Source: JBJMQS01 sp045802605
GTDB taxonomy: Bacteria > Planctomycetota > Planctomycetia > Gemmatales > Gemmataceae
NCBI GenBank assembly: GCA_045802605.1
Contig: JBJMQS010000073.1
Coordinates: 1-64,000, forward strand
Reading direction: 5' to 3'
DNA: 64,000 nucleotides
Each line of letters opens with the position of its first letter. Within the stretch, counting starts at the first letter, position 1. A program made the position numbers and the translations under genes. The notes beneath the pieces are model-generated. The model was not told the origin of the DNA, did no database searches, and saw nothing but the letters and a program-made list of their open reading frames with translations. Shown piece after piece: positions 1 through 9,934 of this stretch.

Positions 1-703
1 AGCGCTTGCGAGCCGCGAAAGACTCGGGGCGCTTACGCAACCCCGCTCGCCAAAATCCCTTTGACGAAACGCCGATTCCCACTTTCATTTGCATTCGGCC
101 CCAAAATGTCGAATATTTGCTCTTGGCATTTCCTGTTGGCCTCAACTGCAGTGAGGCCAGCAAGAATGCCTGCGGACTGTTCTGGGGGATGCGAGCGGGC
201 GATCGTCTCACTTTTTGTGAGACGGGTGCTCCCACTTCTGTGGGGCCCATGCCCAATTGCGGTCGTCGCAGACGAACACCACCACCACTACTACCACCAC
301 CGCAAGCGACGACCGGGCGGCCAATTCCACTGCTCGCCCGGCAAAGCCGCCCTTAAACACAAGGCGGCGAGCTTCGTCAACTTCTTAATCGAGAGTTCAG
401 AGGAGCGCGTGCTCCCGCTCGGCGCGGAAGATTCACCAACAACAACTCAAACGCCCACTACACCCGCTCGCATTTTCCCAGGCAGTGCTGCGCGCAGAGC
501 GTGGGTCTGAGGAAGCCCGCCGGAGGCGGAAACGGAGCGGGTCCAGGAAAAATCAGGTTCAGATTGCCCTGCGAACGACGTAATGCTTGGGGCAGGCTCT
601 GTTTTCGCGTTCATCGCTGACTTGTGGGTTCGAGCGCACCGGCCTACGTCAAAGTCTCATTTCGCATTCAGCCTGTCGGCATTTCTCGGGCGCTGAGAGG
701 CTC
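1..703. other. Left edge, no recognised gene
   Basis: I see no gene I can support here. Two overlapping open frames on the plus strand have no family resemblance and a low-complexity His/Pro-rich stretch near 275-305 (CAC/CCA repeats), so they are probably chance frames. The region holds a perfect 8-bp hairpin at 204-224 (CGTCTCAC, T5 loop, GTGAGACG) and a GCCGCC/GGCGGC pair near 345-367. It may be the 3' part of an intergenic region or the leader of the beta-helix gene that starts at 704. Confidence 0.5.
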
Positions 704-3700
704 ATGATGTTCACTGGGCGACTAATCCGCAGCATGTTCGGCCGGCACCGCAAGACGACGCGGCGGCCCGTCGGACGGTTCGAGCGTTCTCAGCTCCGAC
801 TGAATATCCTCGAAAACCGCATGGTCCCCGCGACAATCACCGTAACCGGGACCGGAGACAACGTCGCGCCGAACGGGAGTTGCACGCTCCGTGAGGCGAT
901 CCAGTCCATCAACAATGGAGCGGACGCCAACGCCGACGTGACCGCGACACGAACCGGGAGCTTTGGCAGCAGTGACCAAATCATTTTCAGCAGCCTCTTC
1001 AATTCCGCGCAGACGATCAGCTTCGGCAGCCAGATCACTATCAGCAACTCGATGACGATCACCGGCAAAGGTGAGTCGCTGCTGACGCTTCAAAATACGG
1101 CAGCGGCCGGCGCTAACGCGCGGCTATTCACGACGGCCGCGGCCGGCACGGCTACGATCACGCTGCAAAAAATGACGCTGACGGGCGGCAACCTCATCAT
1201 CGGTAGCAATGGCGCAGCGATCGCCAACGAGGATGAGGATCTGCGACTGATCAACGTGACCGTGAACAACAACAAAACCGCGGGCTCCGGCGGCGCGATC
1301 GACATGTACGCCTTTAATGGCCACCTGACCTTGACCAGTTGCACGTTGACGGGCAATTCCGCCGGCGGTCTCGGCGGTGCCATTCACGTCGAATCCTATT
1401 CGACGGTCACGATCGATTCGTCTACGATCTCGCTCAATTCCGCCACGAGCATCGGTGGCAACGGCGACGGCGGCGCATTGGACGTCATGCCCGGGGCAGA
1501 TTCTTCCATCACGGTCAACAACTCGGTTCTCAATTCGAATTCGTGCGGTGGCAGCTCCGGCAAATTACTCGGCGGCGCCGTTTTCTATTTCGAGTCGGAC
1601 TGCACGATCAATTTGACAGCGAGCTCGTTTGCCAACAATTCAGCGTCATTCGGCAGTTGTGTGATGGATATCGGCGCGGGGGCCTGTTCGGTCACCGTCG
1701 ATAGCTGCACGTTCTCGGCCAACGTCGGCAGCCGCGGCTGCTTGACCGGCGGGGCGATCAATTTCGTCAGCGGGCCGAATTCAGCCGGCACGATTTTTGA
1801 CGTCCGCTCGAGTACGTTCATTAACAATTCAGCGGCGTCTGGGGCTGCTGTTTCGATGGCGAAGGCCGGCACTCTTTTGATCGACAAATGTCAATTCACA
1901 ACCAACACCATTGCCGGTGTTGGCGGTGTGATTCGGGGGCCGTCGGAGGGACCATCGACACTGAGCATCACGAGGAGCATTTTCACGGGCAATACGTCGG
2001 GGGGCGCTGGCGGCGCGATGTATCTGGGCACCCCAACAGGTAGCACGAATACGATTTCCAATTGCACGTTTTCGGGAAACACGGCTGGGTCGGCCGGCGG
2101 CGCCATTCAAATTAGCGGCACTGCGTCGTACACGTTTAACAACTGCACGTTTACCGGCAACACCGCAACAGGTATCGGGGCCTTCGCCAACGGCGGGGCA
2201 CTTTTTATTACTGGCCAGTCTAAAGTCACGATTAACAACTGCACGTTGACCGCTAACGTTGCTGCCGGCAGCCTGGGCGGGCAGGGCGGTGGCATTCGCC
2301 GCGGTAGCTCGAGCACGATTGGCACGACGACCATCATCAGTTCAATCATTGCAAATAACATCGACACGGCCGGGGTGCCGGACATTAGTTTTCCAAGTGC
2401 GGCAACCATCGGCGGCGGGGCCAATCTGGTCGGCGTCGCGGATGTCGGCAATTTCACGCTCGCGACCACGAATGGCACAAACTACACTGGCCAGGTAACA
2501 GCTCCGCTCGATCCGCTCTTGGGGCCACTGCAAGATAATGGCGGCGCGACGGTGCCGCACACGCCCACCCAAATGCCCGCTCCTACAAGCTTGGCGGTTG
2601 CCCATGGCAGTCAAAATGGCCTGTTCGTGGATCAAGCAGGGCATGCCCGACCCTCCGTGGGTGCCGACATTGGAGCGGTGCAGGGCATCTACCTCATTCC
2701 AACTGCAATTGGCACAATGCCGGGCACAGTTAGCGCAGCGGGTGGAACCACTTACAGCGTGACCGTGGTCTACAACGATGAAACCGGCATCAACACGACT
2801 ACGATCAATGCCGCGGACTTGACGGTGTCGGGCCCCGGTTACGGCACGCCAGCGAGCCCGAATTCGCCGCCATCAATCACAGGGTCCGGCACCTCCGTCA
2901 CGGCGACGTACAGCTTCGATGCGCCGCCGTCCCCGGGCGGCAGTTGGGATAGCGGCGACAACGGCACTTACACCGTGACGCTTGGCAACAACCAAGTGGC
3001 GGATACCGATTCGCCATTTAGCAATTACGTCACCGGCGGAACGCTCGGCACATTCCAAGTGGCCATCCCAAGGGTCTATCTTGTCGATGCGCTCGGGGAT
3101 GTGGACGACGGCAATTACTCTGTCGGTCAGCAGACACTGCGTGAGGCGCTCAAGCGAGCCAACCTCAGTTCCGGCACGCTCGACACGATCACATTCTGGG
3201 CATCGTTGGATGGCCTGCCGATCGTTTTGACGAGCGAATTGCCCGTGACCGACTCAGTGAACGTGGTGGGTCATGGCGCGGATAAAACCGTCATTGATGC
3301 CAACTTCGCCAGTCGCGCGTTCAACCTGAACATCGCGGGCGCCGGCTCGGTGACGATGAGCGGGGTCCGGATCACTAATGGTTATGCCGGTGCAGGACGT
3401 GGCGGGGCGATCTTGTCCGCGGATGAAAACGTGACGTTAGATGGGGTATGGATTGACTCCAATCAAACGACCTCAGGTCCGGGCGGGGGAATTGGCTTTG
3501 CCTCGTCTGGAAGGCTCGTCGTGCTGAATAGCACAATCTCCGGAAACATGACGACGTCGGGCAGCGGCGGCGGCATTTATATACCCGGCGGTACCTCCAC
3601 ATATTTGTTGGTTCGCAATTCCACGATTTCAAGCAATGTCGCGAACGGCTCTGCTGTCGGTGGCGGTATTCGCATTGGAACTTCGACCGGGGGCTCGGTC

Positions 3701-6205
3701 GTAAGACTCTGGAACTCCACCATCACGAGCAATTTTTCTGATGGTCCCGGCGGCGGGCTTTCCGGTTCGACAGCTTCCGGCGCGATGACCGTGAACGTCG
3801 AAAGTTCCATCGTGGCTGGGAATGTGACCTCTACAGGAACCGGCGTCGATCTCGTCGGTTCGATCATAACGGCGGTCAACAGTTTCATTGGTGTTGGCAA
3901 CGATGGTCACACGCTCAATGCCTCGGGAACCACAATTGCGGGCACGTCAGCTTTTCCCGCGGATCCCTTATTAGGTAGCTTGGCCAACAACGGCGGGACT
4001 GCTCCAACCCACCTGCCGAACCCCAGCAGTCCTGTGCGCGATAATGGCAGTAATCCAACTCCCACGTTGACGTTCGACCAGCGCGGTCAGCCGCGGAGCC
4101 TGCAGTTCGGCGTTGACATGGGCGCGGTGGAGAGCATCGATGAAATCCCCAAAGCGACCTTCAATCCGGTGGCGAACATTACTCTCAGTGGAACGTCGCC
4201 GAACACGCTGACAATAACTTTCAAGGATTTCACGGAAATCAATATCTCAACGATCAAGGCATCGAATATTACGATTCTCGATCCGTCGCTGGCACCAGTC
4301 GCGATTCTCAGCGCCACGCCGGACGTTATGGTCAACGGCCAGGTGCGGGTGGCGACGTATGCATTTGCAATTCCTGGCGGCGCTTGGGATCCTTCTGACA
4401 ACGGCGTTTACACGGTCCAGATGAATGGATCGCAGGTGTTCGACATAGATGCGACTCCCAATGCTGTGCAAGCAAACAGCTCGTTTGGCGCATTCCGAGT
4501 GGCGGTGGGCAAATCTCTCGTCGTCGATGAGGCGACCGACTTTGATGACTCCTTGATTGGTCCGGGTCAGCTCAGCATTCGTGAGGCTCTCAATATCGCC
4601 AACGCTGATCCGTACAGCCCCGACACTATCACCTTCGGCGGCCTGGCCTTTGTCGGGGCGGTAACGATTCCGTTGAGTGCCATGGAGTTACCAATTACGG
4701 GTAACGTGACGATTCACGGAACCGGAGTTTCCCGGTTAACGCTCGATGGCCAGGCCCAGTCGCGGATTTTCAACATCAATGATCCGTCCCAGCAGGCCAC
4801 CATCGCCATCAGCGACATGACTCTGACCAATGGCTGGGTCCTCAATTCTGGCGGCGCAATCTTGCTGAACAGCGACAAACTGAGCCTGTCCAATTGCGTT
4901 GTGAGTTCCAATACGGCACTTGGCGCTGGCGGCGGCATCGCCGTGGTCGGTAGTAACGCCAGCGGAAGTGCATTGCTTTTGGATACCGTCCAGATGTCCG
5001 GCAACTCCGCCAGCGGGAACGGTGGCGCACTGGATTGCGGGACAGGCCCGTTGCTTCAGGTCAGTAACAGCACGTTTTCAGGGAACATCGCGGGTGCCTT
5101 CGGTGGAGGATTCAGCGCTGGTTATCTCGTTGCCGGCAGTCGGCTCCAAAACACAACGATCAGCAACAATCTCGCCTTGCGCGGCGGCGCGGCCAGTATC
5201 GTCAAAGGTTCTCAATCGTTTCTCAATTGCACCATTGCGAATAACGAGGCCGCATTCATCGGCGGCGGACTCTATCTGAATAATAGTTCGCTCAACATGA
5301 TTCTGATTATGAATGACACGATCGTCGCGGGCAATATTTCCGGCAATTCGGCCGACATATCATCGAACACTCAGACGACGGTCAATGGCGATTACAATCT
5401 GATCGGTGTCTCCGACGATGGGAACATGGTGTTCCCCGGCACGTTCAATTTGAAGGGCACGTTGGCGTCACCGTTTGATCCCCAGCTCGGCGCGCTGCAA
5501 AACAACGGCGGCTTAACGCTCACGCGCGCTCCGCTCTATGGCAGCCCAGCCATCAATAATGGTGAAGCAACGACGTCGCTCACCTATGACCAGCGCGGTC
5601 CGAATCACCCGCGGCTTTTAGGTGGCAAGGTTGATATCGGGGCGGTCGAAGCAGCGCCGGTGACCGTGACGAGCGTGATCTTCGGCGACGGCACTAATCA
5701 GCGTTCGCTCGTCAAACAAATCGTTGTGAACTTTTCCGAGGCAGTTAATTTCATGGGCGATGTCACCGCCGCGTTTACTGTCCATCGCACCGGCACGGCC
5801 GGGACTGTCGGTGATGTTAGTCTGACGGCAATTCCGGCGACTGGGCCGGCGAGTTCGGTGACGATTACGTTCTCCGGCAGCCTGACTGAATACGGGTCGT
5901 TAGTCGACGGCCTTTACAATCTGATCATCGGCGCGGCGCAGGTATCAGGGTCGACCGGGGCCCTGGATGGTAATAACGATGGCATCCCAGGCGGCGACTA
6001 CCTGATCACAGGCACGACCGCGAACAAGTACTTTCGCTACTTCGGGGATCAGAATGGCGATGCGACTGTGAATCAGGTCGATTATCTAGAGTTCCGTAAT
6101 GCGATAGCCGGCGGACCGGGTTCGATTTTTGATTTCGACTCGTCCGGAAACGTCGATCAAGTCGACTATTTGGAGTTCCGCAACCGGATTGCGGGGGCCC
6201 CGTAG
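704..6205 (+). CDS. Giant exported beta-helix protein with C-terminal dockerin-like EF-hands (1833 aa)
   Basis: Probably a secreted or cell-surface protein. I chose the ATG at 704 because GAGAGG lies just upstream; the open frame itself extends back to 587. A basic N-terminus is followed by LENRMVPA, the short motif shared by five proteins in this window. The body has three tandem units. Each opens with a T/SLREA- or TLREA-type motif, continues with Asn/Gly/Ser-rich parallel beta-helix rungs (NSTISGN-like), and closes with a NNGG...DQRG...DIGAVE segment typical of choice-of-anchor Q domains. The last 60 residues carry two EF-hand-like repeats (GDQNGDATVNQVDYLEFRN and DFDSSGNVDQVDYLEFRN), as in dockerin type I. 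No cohesin gene is visible here, so the partner is unknown. The 135-residue C-terminal cassette is nearly the same as in the 3263-aa protein. The biological role is not known. Confidence 0.85.
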   Translation: MMFTGRLIRSMFGRHRKTTRRPVGRFERSQLRLNILENRMVPATITVTGTGDNVAPNGSCTLREAIQSINNGADANADVTATRTGSFGSSDQIIFSSLFNSAQTISFGSQITISNSMTITGKGESLLTLQNTAAAGANARLFTTAAAGTATITLQKMTLTGGNLIIGSNGAAIANEDEDLRLINVTVNNNKTAGSGGAIDMYAFNGHLTLTSCTLTGNSAGGLGGAIHVESYSTVTIDSSTISLNSATSIGGNGDGGALDVMPGADSSITVNNSVLNSNSCGGSSGKLLGGAVFYFESDCTINLTASSFANNSASFGSCVMDIGAGACSVTVDSCTFSANVGSRGCLTGGAINFVSGPNSAGTIFDVRSSTFINNSAASGAAVSMAKAGTLLIDKCQFTTNTIAGVGGVIRGPSEGPSTLSITRSIFTGNTSGGAGGAMYLGTPTGSTNTISNCTFSGNTAGSAGGAIQISGTASYTFNNCTFTGNTATGIGAFANGGALFITGQSKVTINNCTLTANVAAGSLGGQGGGIRRGSSSTIGTTTIISSIIANNIDTAGVPDISFPSAATIGGGANLVGVADVGNFTLATTNGTNYTGQVTAPLDPLLGPLQDNGGATVPHTPTQMPAPTSLAVAHGSQNGLFVDQAGHARPSVGADIGAVQGIYLIPTAIGTMPGTVSAAGGTTYSVTVVYNDETGINTTTINAADLTVSGPGYGTPASPNSPPSITGSGTSVTATYSFDAPPSPGGSWDSGDNGTYTVTLGNNQVADTDSPFSNYVTGGTLGTFQVAIPRVYLVDALGDVDDGNYSVGQQTLREALKRANLSSGTLDTITFWASLDGLPIVLTSELPVTDSVNVVGHGADKTVIDANFASRAFNLNIAGAGSVTMSGVRITNGYAGAGRGGAILSADENVTLDGVWIDSNQTTSGPGGGIGFASSGRLVVLNSTISGNMTTSGSGGGIYIPGGTSTYLLVRNSTISSNVANGSAVGGGIRIGTSTGGSVVRLWNSTITSNFSDGPGGGLSGSTASGAMTVNVESSIVAGNVTSTGTGVDLVGSIITAVNSFIGVGNDGHTLNASGTTIAGTSAFPADPLLGSLANNGGTAPTHLPNPSSPVRDNGSNPTPTLTFDQRGQPRSLQFGVDMGAVESIDEIPKATFNPVANITLSGTSPNTLTITFKDFTEINISTIKASNITILDPSLAPVAILSATPDVMVNGQVRVATYAFAIPGGAWDPSDNGVYTVQMNGSQVFDIDATPNAVQANSSFGAFRVAVGKSLVVDEATDFDDSLIGPGQLSIREALNIANADPYSPDTITFGGLAFVGAVTIPLSAMELPITGNVTIHGTGVSRLTLDGQAQSRIFNINDPSQQATIAISDMTLTNGWVLNSGGAILLNSDKLSLSNCVVSSNTALGAGGGIAVVGSNASGSALLLDTVQMSGNSASGNGGALDCGTGPLLQVSNSTFSGNIAGAFGGGFSAGYLVAGSRLQNTTISNNLALRGGAASIVKGSQSFLNCTIANNEAAFIGGGLYLNNSSLNMILIMNDTIVAGNISGNSADISSNTQTTVNGDYNLIGVSDDGNMVFPGTFNLKGTLASPFDPQLGALQNNGGLTLTRAPLYGSPAINNGEATTSLTYDQRGPNHPRLLGGKVDIGAVEAAPVTVTSVIFGDGTNQRSLVKQIVVNFSEAVNFMGDVTAAFTVHRTGTAGTVGDVSLTAIPATGPASSVTITFSGSLTEYGSLVDGLYNLIIGAAQVSGSTGALDGNNDGIPGGDYLITGTTANKYFRYFGDQNGDATVNQVDYLEFRNAIAGGPGSIFDFDSSGNVDQVDYLEFRNRIAGAP

Positions 6206-6412
6206 ATCGTCCGCGGGTTCTGTTTCCCTCAATTTATTAGGCAAATGTTAGGACGGCTCACTCCGCTGAGCTCAGGATTCCTACACAGTCGGCGATTTTA
6301 CATTCGGACCGGTGGTTAAACCGCTGGCATCTCACGCAAGGCAGCGAAATAAGATAAATTGACATTCAAGTAAATTTAGATTCAGACATCCGCAAACCGA
6401 GCGTATCTCTCC
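6206..6412. other. Intergenic region ahead of the first sigma factor
   Basis: Compared with its surroundings this stretch becomes AT-rich at 6340-6390 and holds a TTGACA at 6359-6364. No well-spaced -10 box follows it, so a promoter for the sigma/kinase pair is likely here but cannot be placed. Confidence 0.3.
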
Positions 6413-7015
6413 ATGGGCACTGAGTCTGGCCCAGTCACGAGCGCCACCCTACTCGGGCGACTCCAGCGCGCGCCCGCTGATGCAGCGGCGTGGCGAGAGT
6501 TTGCCGAGCGCTATGGGACGCAGATTTTTGGGTGGTGCCGAGGCCGGGGACTTCAAGCAGCGGATGCCGAGGACGTCACACAGACGATCCTGGCGAAGCT
6601 CTTGGTGGTGATGCGGTCATTTACTTATGACCCATCACAGAGTTTCCGGGCGTGGCTACGGACGGTGACCGACAACACGTGGCGGGACCTCATGCGGGGT
6701 TCTCGTCGAGATGTATTAGCCAGTGCATTGGATGTCGATAGCTCGCAGAGTGAAGCTGCCGCCCGCGACGATTTGATGCACCGGTTGGAAGTGGCTCACG
6801 ATTGCGAATTGCTGGTGCTAGCTCAGGGACGAGTGCGATTGCGAGTCGAGCCGGCAACATGGGAAGCGTTTCGGCTCACAGCGTTGGAGCAAGTGGCAGC
6901 GAACGAAGTGGCAGCACGGTTGGGGATGAAAGTCGCCACCGTATACAAGGCGCGCAGCAACGTGCAAAAACTTCTCCGTGACGAAATGGACTATTTGGAT
7001 GGAGGCGGGGTTTGA
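6413..7015 (+). CDS. ECF-type RNA polymerase sigma factor (200 aa)
   Basis: A small sigma-70 family protein with only regions 2 and 4, which would direct RNA polymerase to a private set of promoters. Region 2 spans roughly residues 22-85 (WREFAERYGTQIFGWC, then DAEDVTQTILAKL for core binding, then FRAWLRTVTDNTWRD). Region 4 is the helix-turn-helix near 155-190 (VAANEVAARLGMKVATVYKAR). The ATG at 6413 has only a weak ribosome site. Its stop codon overlaps the TTG start of the downstream kinase by four bases (TTGA), so the two are translationally coupled and probably form a signalling pair. Targets are unknown; the flanking exported-protein genes are candidates by position only. Confidence 0.9.
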   Translation: MGTESGPVTSATLLGRLQRAPADAAAWREFAERYGTQIFGWCRGRGLQAADAEDVTQTILAKLLVVMRSFTYDPSQSFRAWLRTVTDNTWRDLMRGSRRDVLASALDVDSSQSEAAARDDLMHRLEVAHDCELLVLAQGRVRLRVEPATWEAFRLTALEQVAANEVAARLGMKVATVYKARSNVQKLLRDEMDYLDGGGV

Positions 7016-9762
7016 ACGCCGTTTGCCCGTCCGGGCCCAAATTGCAGGAGTTCCTCGCTGAAGTGCTCGGTGGCGATGAAGAATCGGTAATCGAAGATCA
7101 CATCGAGCATTGTGATGATTGCCAAAAATTCTTGATCGAACTCACCGCCGATACGGTTTTTGTCCAAAGATTGACGGCCGCGAACGCGGTCACAAACGAG
7201 ATTCCGGACGGCCTGCGGCGGCGGGCTGTTAAGGAAAGTCCCGCGTTGGGGGCAACGGCGGGGCATGGGGATCCGACGGGCGGCGCCAAAACGTCGCTCG
7301 TCGGCGATCCTCCTTCCATTCCGGGCTACGAAATACACTCGGTCCTCGGCCAAGGCGGCTTGGGGCTCGTTTACCTCGGCACCCATCTTCAGCTTCGTCG
7401 ATCCGTGGCGCTCAAAGTGCTTCGGGAGCAGCCATTCCCCGATGAGCGCGAGCGGTTGCGGCGTGAGGCCGGGGCGCTCGCGGGACTGCGTCACCAAAAC
7501 ATTGTGCAAATCCATGAAGCCGGCGAAGTTGATGGCCGGCCCTATCTCGTTTTGGAATACGTCGCGGGCGGGAGCCTGGCGCGGCAAATTGCCGGTCGTC
7601 CAGTGCTGCCGCGGGACGCCGCGACAATAGTTAAGACGGCGGCTGCAGCAGTCCAGGCTGCACATCAAAAAGGTCTGATTCACCGAGATCTGAAACCGGC
7701 TAACATCCTCCTCGAATGGGACGGACCACCGGCGAACGAGGGTTTGGACCGTTGTCGACCGAAGCTAACCGACTTTGGTTTGGTGAAGGACATTGCTGGG
7801 GATTCCGATCTCACGCACAAACGTGACTTGATTGGAACGCCAGCGTATATGGCACCCGAGCAGGCGGCGGGACGATTGGATGTGGGGCCTGCGGCCGATA
7901 TCTGGGCCTTGGGGGCGGTGCTCTACGAACTGCTCACTGGCCGGCCTCCATTTCAGGGCCCATCAGCTCTGGACACGTTAGTGCAGGTTCGCTTTGCCGA
8001 ACCGGTGCCGCCGACCCGTTTGCAACCGCGAGTCCCTCGCGATCTTGAAACTATCTGTCTGAAGTGTCTGCATAAGCTGTCGAACTCGCGATATCTCTCG
8101 GCAGCTGACTTGGCGAACGACTTGGGACGTTGGTTGGAAGGCCGGCCGATCCTCGCACGCCGTACTTCAACTATGACCCGCGCTTGGCAGTGGTGTACTC
8201 GCAATCCCCTGCCGGCGACGCTCGCAGCGATGACAGCCAGCCTGCTTTTGACTCTCGCCATTGGCGGACCTGTGGTTGCCATGCGCGAGGCTCGGTTGCG
8301 AAAGGAGGCTTCGGACCGGGCAGCCCAAGCGGAAGCGGAGCGCCTGCGTGCCGGGAAGAACCTTGAGTTGGCGACTCAGGCACTCGACGACACACTCCAC
8401 CAGGTCTACGCGAACCTAAACGTACGTCCGGAATCGCAACTCGATTACGATCGCAATGCAGCAGCGACGACGGTTCCGTACCTCGAAACCTTGATTACCC
8501 AAGAAGCGGTCACGCCAGAGCAACAAGCGCAGCGGGCCAGGGCCAAGCGCCAATTGGGCCGGGTATTACCAGTGCCTGAACAGGTTGATCGGGCCAAGTC
8601 CCTGTTCGCGGAATCCAATCTCGAGTTCACCGGGCTTACCCAGTTGTTTCCCGAACGCCGGGATTTCCAGCGCGAGTTAGCCCTGTGTCATTTTGAATTT
8701 GGCCGATTTTTGTGGGACAGCGTCCCGCCGACTCCGGAGGCCGAAGCCCAACTCAATCGCGCGATTGCGATCCAAAGAGCTTTGGCGGTTGCGAATCCCA
8801 ATGACGCTAAAGCCCGCGAGGAATTCGGCAATTCACTCTCCCACTTGGGCGAACGGCTAGCTCGCTCTGGAAAGCGGGCCGCTGATGCCCGACCGTTTCT
8901 AACGGAAGCCCTCGCGATTCGGAAACAGTTCCGTGTCGATAATCCGAACAATATCACGTTCGCAATGAGTGAGTCATTTACACGGCTCTGGCTGGGCCGT
9001 GTCCTTTTGGCTGTCAAGGACCTTGCCGGTGCAATTGATGTCATGCGCGAGGGGGTTGTGGTTCAACGCCAGGTCGTGGCCCTGAAGCCAACCGATCCCG
9101 AGACTATTTTCATTTTGGCCCACCACGAGCAACATCTGGGATATTGTCTCGCCCTGGCCGGCCAATGGGACGAGGCCGTGCCGTGGCTCAACGTGTCAAG
9201 CGAGCGCTATGATCGGCTCGCAGCCGCATTTCCAAGCTCATTGAAATTCAATCATGCTTCTTGGGTCAGCCATGATTCGTACTCTCAACGGTTGTGCCAG
9301 CGACAAGACTGGGCGGGTGCAGCGCGCGAATCGGGGGCTGCGAAGGCTGCCATCGAACGATTTTCAGTCTCCGCTCCTAATGATCGCAAAATTCAATTGG
9401 ATGGCATCGGCGTGCAATGTCAACTCGCCGAAGTCCTCATTTACGACGGTAAGATGGAGCTCGCTTCATCAATCGTCGAAAACATTCAGGCCCTCGCCCG
9501 AACGTTGACAATCAAATCCACGGACCTCGATGGTTGGGAGTTTCTTGCAATGACGTATGTCACCACGGGTGAACGTCTAATAGAGGAAAACTCCGCAACC
9601 GCGCTGAAATTTGCCGAACTTGCGAATTCTGTCCTCGCTCGCGTGGAAGTACAGAACGCGCATATGAAGAGTTTCGACTCGCTGACGGAAAGAGCTCGCG
9701 TACTACGGACCAAAGCGCGCAAGGCGCTTGGTGCAGAGATGGAGACCCGTTTGATCGAATAG
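7012..9762 (+). CDS. Membrane Ser/Thr protein kinase with N-terminal zinc-finger-like motif and TPR-like tail (916 aa)
   Basis: Starts with TTG at 7012, overlapping the sigma-factor stop, with GGAGGCGGGG just upstream. Residues 30-37 (H-x3-C-x2-C) resemble the zinc-binding anti-sigma motif. The kinase domain runs roughly 106-380 with a glycine-rich loop (GQGGLG), Lys135 in VALKV, HRDLKPAN (Asp226), DFG at 254-256 and GTPAYMAPEQ, so it should be active. One hydrophobic segment near 400-424 places the kinase in the cytoplasm. The roughly 490-residue remainder is helical and TPR-like and would lie across the membrane. By inference it controls the coupled sigma factor, through the zinc-finger-like segment, phosphorylation or both. 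Confidence 0.9.
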   Translation: MNAVCPSGPKLQEFLAEVLGGDEESVIEDHIEHCDDCQKFLIELTADTVFVQRLTAANAVTNEIPDGLRRRAVKESPALGATAGHGDPTGGAKTSLVGDPPSIPGYEIHSVLGQGGLGLVYLGTHLQLRRSVALKVLREQPFPDERERLRREAGALAGLRHQNIVQIHEAGEVDGRPYLVLEYVAGGSLARQIAGRPVLPRDAATIVKTAAAAVQAAHQKGLIHRDLKPANILLEWDGPPANEGLDRCRPKLTDFGLVKDIAGDSDLTHKRDLIGTPAYMAPEQAAGRLDVGPAADIWALGAVLYELLTGRPPFQGPSALDTLVQVRFAEPVPPTRLQPRVPRDLETICLKCLHKLSNSRYLSAADLANDLGRWLEGRPILARRTSTMTRAWQWCTRNPLPATLAAMTASLLLTLAIGGPVVAMREARLRKEASDRAAQAEAERLRAGKNLELATQALDDTLHQVYANLNVRPESQLDYDRNAAATTVPYLETLITQEAVTPEQQAQRARAKRQLGRVLPVPEQVDRAKSLFAESNLEFTGLTQLFPERRDFQRELALCHFEFGRFLWDSVPPTPEAEAQLNRAIAIQRALAVANPNDAKAREEFGNSLSHLGERLARSGKRAADARPFLTEALAIRKQFRVDNPNNITFAMSESFTRLWLGRVLLAVKDLAGAIDVMREGVVVQRQVVALKPTDPETIFILAHHEQHLGYCLALAGQWDEAVPWLNVSSERYDRLAAAFPSSLKFNHASWVSHDSYSQRLCQRQDWAGAARESGAAKAAIERFSVSAPNDRKIQLDGIGVQCQLAEVLIYDGKMELASSIVENIQALARTLTIKSTDLDGWEFLAMTYVTTGERLIEENSATALKFAELANSVLARVEVQNAHMKSFDSLTERARVLRTKARKALGAEMETRLIE

Positions 9763-9934
9763 CTCCGCCTGAGCCCCCTTCGGCAGGAGCAGTAACTCAG
9801 TCCGACGACACACTGGTTCAACGAATCGGAGTCCGCATCGGCGGAGCTCAACAGAGAGCCTCTGCGCGCTGTTGAGAACGGATCGCTGCCAGTTCGAGGT
9901 ATTTTTCCGAACTCATTCGTCCCCGGAGACAGCC
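9763..9934. other. Spacer between kinase and giant protein gene
   Basis: A 9-bp inverted repeat brackets the spacer: AGCTCCGCC at 9761-9769 and GGCGGAGCT at 9840-9848. It could be a weak terminator or leader structure. No T-tract follows, and I see no other signal. Confidence 0.3.

Noticed and set aside
6..510. Two overlapping frames at the left edge
   Set aside because: Both contain low-complexity His/Pro stretches, lack ribosome sites and resemble no family I know.
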